From: an uncultured delta proteobacterium
GTDB taxonomy: Bacteria; Myxococcota_A; Bradymonadia; REDH01
Direction of reading: 5' to 3'
DNA: 7,692 bases
Assembly: GCA_903912275.1 (NCBI GenBank)
Contig: CAIWGR010000566.1
Coordinates: 1 to 7,692, forward strand
Below are positions 1-7,692 of this stretch, one piece after another; the stretch's first letter is position 1; every line of letters starts with the position of its first letter. The position numbers and the translations under genes are program-made. Below the pieces are notes generated by a model. The model saw only the letters and a list, made by a program, of their open reading frames with translations. It was not told where the DNA came from and made no database searches.

Positions 1-1712
1 CAGCTTGCGCCCTCTGCCGTGAAGTTCGGCGAGCACTCCCCGTTCGCATCGCAGAGGTCGCCTCCATCACAAGGCCCCGTTGCCAGTGCCCCGCAGCCGG
101 AGCCAACGACCCGGTGGTTGGGCTGGCAGTCACCGAGTGTGTTGCAGCTGTCGGCGTTGTCGCACTCGCTCACGGCGCTTGAGCCGCAGAGCGTTCCGGG
201 AGGCAGCAGCGGTCCGCCGCCGCAGGCGCCGCCGCCATCGCAGAAGCCGGCCCCCTCACAGGGGCTGCTCGCAACGACACAGGTCGTTCCCGCAGCGACC
301 GGGTTGTCGAGGCAGCGACCAGCACCATCGCAACTGTCGGGTGTGTCACACTCCGTCGTTGTGCGATCGCCGCAGGCGGTCCCCCCAGGTTGCAGCGCAT
401 CGGCGCCGCAGCCTCCGCGTCCGTCGCAGCGTTCGGCTACATCGCAGTCGCTCGCCGCTGGGCGACAGACCGCCGTGGTTGGCGCCAGGTTGGCAACACA
501 GCGTCCGAACAGGTCGCAGCTATCTGGCGCATCGCAGGCCGACGCGCTCGCCGACCCGCAGGCGCTCCCCACCGGCGCCAGTTGCGCAGAACAGCCACCC
601 GCACCATCGCAGACATCCGGGGCGTTGCACTCGGTAGAGACGCTCGAACCACAGGCGACGCCGGCGGGTGAGACACGCGGGAGGCAGGTGCCCGCGCCAT
701 CGCAGCTGTCGCGCCGGTCACAGGGCGAACTGCTCGGGTCGCCGCAGGCGGTGAAGGCAGGCAGCGAGTTGGCGATACAGGCGCCCTCGCCGTCGCAACT
801 GTCGGGCCTGTCGCATTCCGAACTCCCGCCGTCGCCGCAGCTCGCTCCAACCGGCACATGGCGGGCTTCGCACCCTCCGAGCCCGTCGCACCGGTCGGGC
901 GCGTCGCAGGGCGAACTGCCGGGGTCGCCACAAGCGGCGGTGTCGGGCGCAAAGTTGGGCAGACACTCACCGCTGCTGTTGCAGCTGTCCGGTGCGTCGC
1001 ATGGGCTGCTGGTCGCATCCCCGCAGAGCGTCCCAGCGGGCTTCTGGCCCGCGCTCGCGCAGACACCGAAGCCGTCGCACCGCTCGCCGAGCAGGCAGGC
1101 GCCGTCTCCGCCACCACAGGCTGTGTCGAAGGGCTCGAAGTTTGCGTCGCAGTTGCCAAACCCGTCGCAGCTGTCGGGCGCGTCGCAGAGGGTCGAGTCG
1201 GTCGAACCGCAGCTCGTCCCGGCGCCAGCAAACCGGTCGGCGGGACAGGCCGCCGAGAGCCCGTCGCAGACCTCTGCCGCATCGCAGAGGTTCGACGCCT
1301 CGCGGCAGGTCGTGCCTGCGTCGAGCGGGGTGCAGGTACCCTCGCGACCCGGCAGGTCGCACCGCGCGCAGCCCTGGTTGCAGGCCACGTTGCAGCAGAA
1401 GCCGTCGAAGCAGCCGTTAGCATCACCGCAAACGGTCGCAGCCGTCGCGGGCGTGCAGGCCACAGGGCCCCCGATTGCGTCCGCCGTGTCGGCGGCTGTG
1501 TCAGGAGCCGTATCTGGCGCGCTGTCGACAGCGCTGTCTTCGCTCGCCGTGTCGACACTGCCCGTGTCGCCTACCCCCGAGTCGCTCCTGCCGGTGTCGC
1601 GCACGACCGCGGTATCTTCGTCGGTCGCTGTGCCCACCGTCTCGCCGCCCGCGCACCCCGTCGCGGTCAAGAGAAGCAGTGAGAAGATGCGGCAGGCGAA
1701 GCGAATTGTCAT
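1..1712 (-). CDS. Cys-rich tandem-repeat lipoprotein, C-terminus beyond the left edge
   Basis: Reading down from the ATG at 1712-1710, the frame stays open for 570 codons to the window edge, so the stop is not seen. GGGAG (1721-1717) lies 4 nt upstream of the ATG and supports this start. Residues 1-20 (MTIRFACRIF..LLLLTATGC) form a lipoprotein signal: one early Arg, a hydrophobic run, and a lipobox-like ATGC with Cys20 as the lipidated residue. Residues 21-85 are a flexible Asp/Thr/Ser/Ala linker with no Cys. Residues 86-135 are a Cys-dense header (CFDGFCC, CNQGCARC, GTC) of a kind common in myxobacterial secreted proteins. From Cys136 to the edge run 14 four-Cys repeats of about 31 residues, typically CG....SxCDxPDSCDGxGxC. 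The spacing recalls the ADAM disintegrin loop, but homology is not shown. Inferred: a disulfide-stabilised rod tethered to a membrane and exposed outside the cytoplasm. Molecular function is unknown. The gene is divergent from the S1 gene. Coding is certain in my reading; the family name is not. Confidence 0.85.
   Translation of the reverse strand, partial: MTIRFACRIFSLLLLTATGCAGGETVGTATDEDTAVVRDTGRSDSGVGDTGSVDTASEDSAVDSAPDTAPDTAADTADAIGGPVACTPATAATVCGDANGCFDGFCCNVACNQGCARCDLPGREGTCTPLDAGTTCREASNLCDAAEVCDGLSAACPADRFAGAGTSCGSTDSTLCDAPDSCDGFGNCDANFEPFDTACGGGDGACLLGERCDGFGVCASAGQKPAGTLCGDATSSPCDAPDSCNSSGECLPNFAPDTAACGDPGSSPCDAPDRCDGLGGCEARHVPVGASCGDGGSSECDRPDSCDGEGACIANSLPAFTACGDPSSSPCDRRDSCDGAGTCLPRVSPAGVACGSSVSTECNAPDVCDGAGGCSAQLAPVGSACGSASASACDAPDSCDLFGRCVANLAPTTAVCRPAASDCDVAERCDGRGGCGADALQPGGTACGDRTTTECDTPDSCDGAGRCLDNPVAAGTTCVVASSPCEGAGFCDGGGACGGGPLLPPGTLCGSSAVSECDNADSCNTLGDCQPNHRVVGSGCGALATGPCDGGDLCDANGECSPNFTAEGAS
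3..1307 (-). repeat. Coding tandem array: 14 units of 31 residues (93 bp), four Cys each
   Basis: Within the lipoprotein, unit 1 (residues 136-167) is 32 residues long and units 2-14 are exactly 31, so unit starts fall every 93 bp from 1211 down to 95. Most units follow C-x7-C-x5-C-x5-C-x10. Units 3, 10 and 12 use C-x6-C-x5-C-x5-C-x11, so one residue lost in the first loop is regained in the last and the period stays 31. Conserved positions besides Cys are Gly after the first Cys, PDSCDG around the third Cys, Gly two residues before the fourth, and Pro/Gly near the end. The DNA copies have diverged widely, with different codons and substitutions outside the Cys frame, so this is an old array held at the protein level and not a recent satellite. 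The array probably continues left of the window. Confidence 0.85.
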
Positions 1713-1856
1713 GGGACTCCCGTGATTTCGTTGGCAGCAAAGCGTCACCCTGTTGGCTACCACGAACCCGCGCGCCTTTACAGTAACAATGGGCCTCGGT
1801 AATCCGCCTGCCGCAGCCCAACGCTCCGAGCGCACGCTGCATCACGGGAGGTCGAA
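1713..1856. promoter_or_regulatory. Divergent intergenic region between lipoprotein and S1 genes
   Basis: This 144-bp region must hold promoters for both outward-facing genes. It is less GC-rich in the middle, with a TTTACAGTAACAAT stretch at 1777-1790. For the S1 gene a loose candidate is TTGGCT (1753-1758) with TACAGT (1779-1784), but the 20-bp spacer is too long for a standard sigma-70 site, so I do not call it firmly. No clear pair was found for the minus-strand gene. The decamer ATCACGGGAG sits in inverted orientation at both ends (1841-1850 plus strand; 1726-1717 minus strand) and supplies both Shine-Dalgarno sites. Confidence 0.4.
1846..1851 (+). promoter_or_regulatory. Ribosome binding site that selects the GTG start of the S1 gene
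   Basis: GGGAGG ends 5 nt before the GTG at 1857. The next in-frame ATG (1878, codon 8) has no comparable site, so GTG is preferred. Confidence 0.7.
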
Positions 1857-3539
1857 GTGGAAGAGTACAAGCCGGGCATGAAGATTCGACGCAGGGCAGA
1901 CGAGGCAGAGGTTCCTGCAGGCGCGGACGAGCAGGTCGAGGCTCCCCAGGCGACGCCGTCGGAGACTGTTTCTTCCGCACCGGAAGCCGCGAAGCCCGCT
2001 CCCGTATCCGCAGCACCCGTCTCCGTAGCGCCCGCACCGCGCCTCGCCGAGGCTGCTCCCGCGCACGAGCCCCGTCGCGACCCCTCGCCGCCCGACCAGA
2101 AGGTCCCGACGACCGACGACTTCGCGGCCATGTTCGGCGCTACCGACACCACCGTCGCCTACTTCAGCAACGGCGACCGGGTGAAGGCCCGCATCGTCTC
2201 CATCGCGCGCGGCACCATCTTTGTCAGCCTCGGCGCCAAGACCGAGGGCACCATCGATGCCTCCGAGTTCGTCGATGAGGAAGGCAACATCTCCGTGAAG
2301 ATCGGCGACGAGGTCGAGTCCTTCGTCGTCAACACCCGCGGCGGCATCAAGCTCTCCACCGCGCTCGGCAAGAACATCAAGTCTGTCGAGATGCTCGAAG
2401 AGGCCAAGAACCAGGGCATCCCCGTGGAGGGCAAGGTCCTGTCGCACAACAAGGGCGGCTTCGAGGTCCAGCTTCCTGGCGTGAAGGGCTTCTGCCCCTT
2501 CTCGCAGATCGACTTTGAGAGCGGCGGCGAGCCCGACAAGCATGTCGGCCAGAGCTACCGCTTCCTCATCACCCGCATCGAAGAGGGCGGCCGCAATGTG
2601 GTCGTCTCCCGCACGCAGCTCATCCGCGACGAGCGCCGCCGCGCGGCCGATGAGACCATGTCCAAAATCGAAGAGGGCAGCGAGCTTGACGGCACCGTCA
2701 CCCGCATCACCGAGTTCGGCGCCTTCGTCGACCTCGGCGGCATCGAGGGCATGGTGCATGTCTCCGAGCTCGGCTGGTCGCGCGTCGCCAACCCGGCCGA
2801 CGTGCTCTCCATGGGCGCGACCGTCCGCGTCCGCATCCTCCGCATTGAGGATTCCGTCACCAAAGACGGTCGTCCCTCCAAGCGGATCAAGCTGTCGATG
2901 AAGGCCGCTACCAACGACCCCTGGCTGGAGGCGATCGCAGCCTTCTCCATCGGTTCGACCTACAGCGGCACGGTCGCGAAGCTCGAGAAGTTCGGTGCCT
3001 TCGTGGAGATCGCGCCCGGCGTCGATGGCCTCGTCCACATCAGCGAGATGGCCGTTGGTCGTCGCATCGCTCACCCCTCTGAGGTGGTTGCCGTCGGCGA
3101 TCGCGTTCAGGTGCAGGTTGTCGACGTCGATCCCCGCAAGCGCCAGATTGCGTTGTCGATGAAGGCGCTCGCCGAGGACCCCTGGGCCGGCGTTCCTGCA
3201 GCCTTCCCGGTCGGAACCAAGGTGCAGGGCACGGTCGAGTCCATCCAGAGCTTCGGCCTGTTTGTGACACTTCCGAACGGCATCACGGGCCTCATCCCGA
3301 TGTCGCAGCTCGCAGAGGGCGAAGACAAGTCGGTGCACGCGAAGTTCGCCGCCGGCAGCGCGATCGAGGCAACGGTCCTTGCGGTGGAGCCCGAGCGTCG
3401 GCGGCTCACGCTGACGCGTCGCTCCGGTCAGGACGCCGAGTCAGAGGCAGCGCTCAAGGCCTACCGGAGCTCCAAGCAGGGCGAGCCGGCGCGGCTCGGC
3501 ACCTTCGCCGACCTCCTCGCTGGAAAGACCCGGGGATAG
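1857..3539 (+). CDS. Five-domain S1 RNA-binding protein (ribosomal protein S1-like)
   Basis: A 560-residue cytoplasmic protein starting at GTG, preceded by GGGAGG with 5-nt spacing. Residues 1-95 are an Ala/Pro/Glu-rich, probably disordered tail. Five OB-fold S1 domains follow, at about 104-170, 188-253, 272-348, 363-436 and 449-522. The clearest are domain 3 (GTVTRITEFGAFVDLGG, then GMVHVSEL) and domain 4 (GTVAKLEKFGAFVEI, then GLVHISEM). Domains 3 and 4 each end in a short linker with DPW, typical of ribosomal protein S1. The C-terminus (GTFADLLAGK) resembles the tail motif of many S1-like proteins. S1 proteins bind single-stranded RNA, helping mRNA docking on the 30S subunit. E. coli RpsA has six domains, so this may be the organism's S1 or a shorter paralog, and the symbol is left blank. 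Codons are strongly biased to C-ending GTC, CTC and ATC, suggesting high expression. It stands apart from its neighbours, with about 330 noncoding bases downstream. Confidence 0.9.
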   Translation: MEEYKPGMKIRRRADEAEVPAGADEQVEAPQATPSETVSSAPEAAKPAPVSAAPVSVAPAPRLAEAAPAHEPRRDPSPPDQKVPTTDDFAAMFGATDTTVAYFSNGDRVKARIVSIARGTIFVSLGAKTEGTIDASEFVDEEGNISVKIGDEVESFVVNTRGGIKLSTALGKNIKSVEMLEEAKNQGIPVEGKVLSHNKGGFEVQLPGVKGFCPFSQIDFESGGEPDKHVGQSYRFLITRIEEGGRNVVVSRTQLIRDERRRAADETMSKIEEGSELDGTVTRITEFGAFVDLGGIEGMVHVSELGWSRVANPADVLSMGATVRVRILRIEDSVTKDGRPSKRIKLSMKAATNDPWLEAIAAFSIGSTYSGTVAKLEKFGAFVEIAPGVDGLVHISEMAVGRRIAHPSEVVAVGDRVQVQVVDVDPRKRQIALSMKALAEDPWAGVPAAFPVGTKVQGTVESIQSFGLFVTLPNGITGLIPMSQLAEGEDKSVHAKFAAGSAIEATVLAVEPERRRLTLTRRSGQDAESEAALKAYRSSKQGEPARLGTFADLLAGKTRG

Positions 3540-3576
3540 GGGTAGACAGAACGGTCCAGGGGGGCCTTGGCGCGAC

Positions 3577-3604
3577 TTGGCAGATCGGAAACCTCTGCTA
3601 GGTT
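3577..3604 (+). promoter_or_regulatory. Distal promoter candidate with repeated motif, copy 1
   Basis: TTGGCA (3577-3582) is a -35-like box, followed after 16 bp by TAGGTT (3599-3604). TG at 3596-3597 gives an extended -10 (TGnTAGGTT). The spacer carries CGGAAACC (3586-3593), so the element reads TTGGCA-N3-CGGAAACC and matches the copy at 3791. Transcription from here would give a leader of about 260 nt before the sigma gene. The repeat is seen directly; promoter activity is inferred. Confidence 0.45.
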
Positions 3605-3790
3605 GCGAAAGTTCTGCAGGCTCGGTGGCTGTTCCGCCATCTCGCTCCGCAGTGCTCGGAGAGGGATTCATTGCGGCAGTTGCAGTACCCAATTCCGTGT
3701 CTAGATTGAGGCTCCCACCCCTTCAGAAGCGCGTTTGCTGCGTGCTGCGCTTCGACGAGGGCGGGGAATACCACGAAGATCGGGTCGCGT

Positions 3791-3818
3791 TTGGCAACCC
3801 GGAAACCGTGAATACGAG
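3791..3818 (+). promoter_or_regulatory. Proximal promoter candidate with repeated motif, copy 2
   Basis: TTGGCA (3791-3796), three variable bases, then CGGAAACC (3800-3807), identical to copy 1 at 14 of 17 positions. At the same 16-bp distance lies TACGAG (3813-3818), a poor -10 box that keeps only the leading TA and one A. A start near 3825 would leave a leader of about 47 nt before the ATG at 3872. Alternatively the shared 17-mer is a regulator binding site or the recognition sequence of an alternative sigma factor. Confidence 0.45.
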
Positions 3819-3858
3819 ATGTCTCCCGATGGCTGGTGCCTGTCGGTTTCCGTTTACC

Positions 3859-3862
3859 AGGA
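3859..3862 (+). promoter_or_regulatory. Ribosome binding site that favours the ATG at 3872
   Basis: AGGA lies 9 nt before ATG 3872. The upstream in-frame GTG (3836) has no purine-rich site before it, and the later ATG (3887) has only a weak one. Confidence 0.5.
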
Positions 3863-3871
3863 TGGTACTGT

Positions 3872-4963
3872 ATGTATGAAGCCGCAATGGAATCTAGTTT
3901 CTCTTCCTCTGCCAACGATGACCTGATGGCTTTGCTGTCCCCCGCAACCGAGGGCGAAGCCGATGCAAAGGAAGTGGAACTGGTGACCGAGGCGGAGCTG
4001 GAGGCCGGGCTGAGTGCCCTGCTGCTTCCGCCCGACCCGGTCGTGCGTGTGCTCCCGCAGCGGGCCATCGTGCTCCCGCCCCCGTCGTCGGAGCTGCTCT
4101 TCTCGAGCGATCCGCTGACCACCTACCTCGCGCAGCTCAAGCAGGTAGAAATCCTGCCTGCAGAGAAGCAGCAGGCGCTGGCTGAACGCTACCACGCGAG
4201 CGGCGACATCGACGCGGCCCGCGCACTCATCCTCTCCAATCTCCGCCTCGTGGTGAAGATTGCCCATCAGTATCAGCGCCGCAACGGTCAGCTCATGGAG
4301 ATCATCCAGGAGGGCAACATCGGCCTTTCGGAGGCGGTGAAACGCTATGATCCCTACCGCGGAGTGAAGTTCACCTCCTACGCCCAGTACTGGGTGAAGG
4401 CGATGATCCTCAACTACCTGATGAATGCCATGCAGCTCATCAAGGTGGGCAACACCCGCGCCGGTCGCAGGCTCTTCTACAACCTGCAGAAGGCCCGCAA
4501 GGAGCTCGAGAACCAGGGGCTCCTGTCGCCGACGACGCGTCAGATCGCCGACCATCTTGGGGTGGAGGAGCGCGAGGTCATCGACGTCGGTCAGGTCCTC
4601 AACGCGCGTCCTGTCTCGTTCGATGCGCCGGTCGGCGCGCCGGGTTCGAAGACCTACGCTGAGGTGATTGCCGACAACCAGCAGATGGCCCCCGATGAGG
4701 CTGTCGCTCGGAAGCGGCTGCAGGATCAGATCCGCGTCGCCTTCGAAACCTTCCGGGCTGGCCTCAAGAACGACCGGGAGCGGGCCATCTGGGACCGCCG
4801 CGTTGCCAACGATGAGCCGGAGAGCCTGCAGGAGATCGGTGAGACCTTTAGTGTCTCGCGGGAGCGGATCCGGCAGATTGAGAAGGAGCTCAAGCAGGAC
4901 TTCCGGGCCTACTGGATTCAGACGGTTGGTCAGGCCGATGCAGACCTGCTTCTGCTGGATTGA
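3872..4963 (+). CDS. rpoH: Sigma-32 (RpoH)-type RNA polymerase sigma factor
   Basis: A 363-residue sigma-70 family factor that directs RNA polymerase to a promoter set, probably heat-shock genes. Residues 1-78 are an acidic, low-complexity extension absent from E. coli RpoH. Region 1.2 begins near DPLTTYLAQL (80-89). Region 2 spans about 115-197, with NLRLVVKIA (123-131), IIQEGNIGL (144-152) and the 2.3/2.4 part FTSYAQYWVKAMIL (167-180). AGRRLFYNLQKARKEL (197-212) matches the RpoH box, which marks sigma-32 factors and separates them from RpoD and RpoS. The Region 4.2 helix-turn-helix is at about 318-347 (SLQEIGETFSVSRERIRQIE). Usual RpoH length is near 280-300, the excess being the N-terminal extension. 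Myxobacteria carry several sigma-32-like paralogs (SigB and SigC in Myxococcus xanthus), so the symbol marks the class and orthology is not settled. The start is chosen by AGGA; GTG 3836 or ATG 3887 are possible. clpB follows after 139 bp. The two repeated motifs upstream suggest tandem promoters. Confidence 0.85.
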   Translation: MYEAAMESSFSSSANDDLMALLSPATEGEADAKEVELVTEAELEAGLSALLLPPDPVVRVLPQRAIVLPPPSSELLFSSDPLTTYLAQLKQVEILPAEKQQALAERYHASGDIDAARALILSNLRLVVKIAHQYQRRNGQLMEIIQEGNIGLSEAVKRYDPYRGVKFTSYAQYWVKAMILNYLMNAMQLIKVGNTRAGRRLFYNLQKARKELENQGLLSPTTRQIADHLGVEEREVIDVGQVLNARPVSFDAPVGAPGSKTYAEVIADNQQMAPDEAVARKRLQDQIRVAFETFRAGLKNDRERAIWDRRVANDEPESLQEIGETFSVSRERIRQIEKELKQDFRAYWIQTVGQADADLLLLD

Positions 4964-4978
4964 ACCGCAGCGGCGCGT

Positions 4979-5006
4979 TTGACGCCGGAGCGTTCGCGCC
5001 TATCTG
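4979..5006 (+). promoter_or_regulatory. Candidate clpB promoter
   Basis: TTGACG (4979-4984) and TATCTG (5001-5006) are separated by 16 bp, giving a sigma-70-like site with a good -35 and a moderate -10. The same bases also fit a sigma-32 pattern loosely: TTTGACG (4978-4984) against CTTGAAA, a 13-bp spacer, and GCCTATCT (4998-5005) against CCCCATnT. It starts 15 bp after the sigma gene stop and leaves a leader of about 90 nt before clpB. Confidence 0.45.
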
Positions 5007-5032
5007 GGCGGCACACACAATGCTGTAGCAAA

Positions 5033-5049
5033 CCGGACGCCCCGTCCGG
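5033..5049 (+). other. Perfect 7-bp hairpin in the clpB leader
   Basis: CCGGACG-CCC-CGTCCGG is a perfect GC-rich stem with a three-base loop. No T-run follows, so it is not a classical intrinsic terminator. It lies 44 bases before the Shine-Dalgarno site and downstream of the candidate promoter, so it would be in the mRNA leader. Confidence 0.6.
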
Positions 5050-5102
5050 ACGCAGCAGACGGGCGGATTCGCACCGTCAGTAGCCATCTTGAGGGAGGTC
5101 CT

Positions 5103-7692
<2,590 letters not shown>

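Larger units (their letters stand above)
3540..3871 (+). other. Noncoding region upstream of the sigma factor gene
   Basis: These 332 bases contain no credible gene. Short open frames here lack Shine-Dalgarno sites and have uncharacteristic composition. The region is visibly less GC-rich than the genes. It holds the two TTGGCA-N3-CGGAAACC copies listed separately. Between them lies a further weak sigma-70-like pair, TTGCAG (3680-3685) and TAGATT (3702-3707), with a 16-bp spacer. The only stem near the S1 stop is CCAGGGGGGCCTTGG (3556-3570, three-base loop), which has no T-run, so no intrinsic terminator is called. Confidence 0.6.

Noticed and set aside
3..1307. 93-bp periodicity as a CRISPR array or satellite repeat
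   Set aside because: Repeats are not identical in DNA and there are no unique spacers. Conservation follows codons for Cys, Asp and Gly, so it is a protein-level repeat.
437..1558. Minus-strand open frame of 373 codons
   Set aside because: Wrong frame of the same gene. Its product is Arg/Ala/Thr-rich without domains and overlaps the repeat-bearing frame.
19..1725. Long plus-strand open frame (568 codons) rich in Ser, Gln and Pro
   Set aside because: It is the antisense shadow of the Cys-repeat lipoprotein. The minus strand has a signal peptide, lipobox, Shine-Dalgarno and conserved Cys repeats, while the plus-strand product is low complexity and lacks a ribosome binding site.
1842..3338. 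Minus-strand open frame of 498 codons opposite the S1 gene
   Set aside because: Its His/Asp/Leu/Gly-rich product is typical of antisense to a high-GC gene with C-ending codons. The plus strand encodes clear S1 domains.
3556..3570. Possible terminator hairpin after the S1 gene
   Set aside because: The stem is short with a G-T pair and no T-run follows, so it is not supported as an intrinsic terminator.
3577..3879. Plus-strand open frame of 100 codons between the S1 and sigma genes
   Set aside because: It starts at a TTG that is part of the repeated motif, has no Shine-Dalgarno, no recognisable domain, and overlaps the sigma gene start.
4964..5102. CIRCE-type HrcA operator in the clpB leader
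   Set aside because: No TTAGCACTC / GAGTGCTAA inverted repeat or close match is present.

Overview
The window is GC-rich bacterial DNA (roughly two thirds G+C by eye) with four genes: two complete on the plus strand, one 3'-truncated on the plus strand and one 3'-truncated on the minus strand. The best guess for the source is a Myxococcota/deltaproteobacterium-like organism. This is inferred from the lipoprotein with an Asp/Thr-rich linker and tandem Cys-rich repeats, from the Ala/Pro-tailed five-domain S1 protein, and from the sigma-32-like factor with an acidic N-terminal extension. No rRNA or other phylogenetic marker is present to prove it.

Layout. (1) Positions 1-1712, minus strand: an exported lipoprotein that is open through the left edge. 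It has a 20-residue lipoprotein signal, an Asp/Ser/Thr/Ala linker, a Cys-dense header and at least 14 tandem 31-residue four-cysteine repeats in almost perfect register. The opposite strand of this gene also carries a long open frame, which is a shadow. (2) Positions 1713-1856: a short divergent intergenic region with good Shine-Dalgarno sites on both sides. (3) Positions 1857-3539, plus strand: a protein with five S1 RNA-binding domains, starting at GTG. (4) Positions 3540-3871: about 330 bases without a credible gene. It holds two near-identical copies of TTGGCA-N3-CGGAAACC, each followed at the right distance by a TA-starting -10-like hexamer, which together are probably tandem promoters or a duplicated operator for the next gene. 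(5) Positions 3872-4963, plus strand: a sigma-32 (RpoH) type sigma factor. (6) Positions 4964-5102: a leader with a promoter candidate and a perfect 7-bp hairpin. (7) Positions 5103-7692, plus strand: clpB, nearly complete, running off the right edge.

How they fit together. The sigma-32-like factor and the ClpB disaggregase form a heat-shock pair: regulator followed by a classical target. The clpB promoter candidate can be read as a sigma-70 site or, less exactly, as a sigma-32 site with 13-bp spacing, so direct control by its neighbour is plausible but unproven. The S1 protein (translation/RNA binding) and the surface lipoprotein have no evident functional link to the pair. I see no mobile element, CRISPR array, tRNA or rRNA. 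Nothing amounts to a clearly new system. The most unusual items are the strict-period cysteine repeat array and the duplicated motif upstream of the sigma gene.
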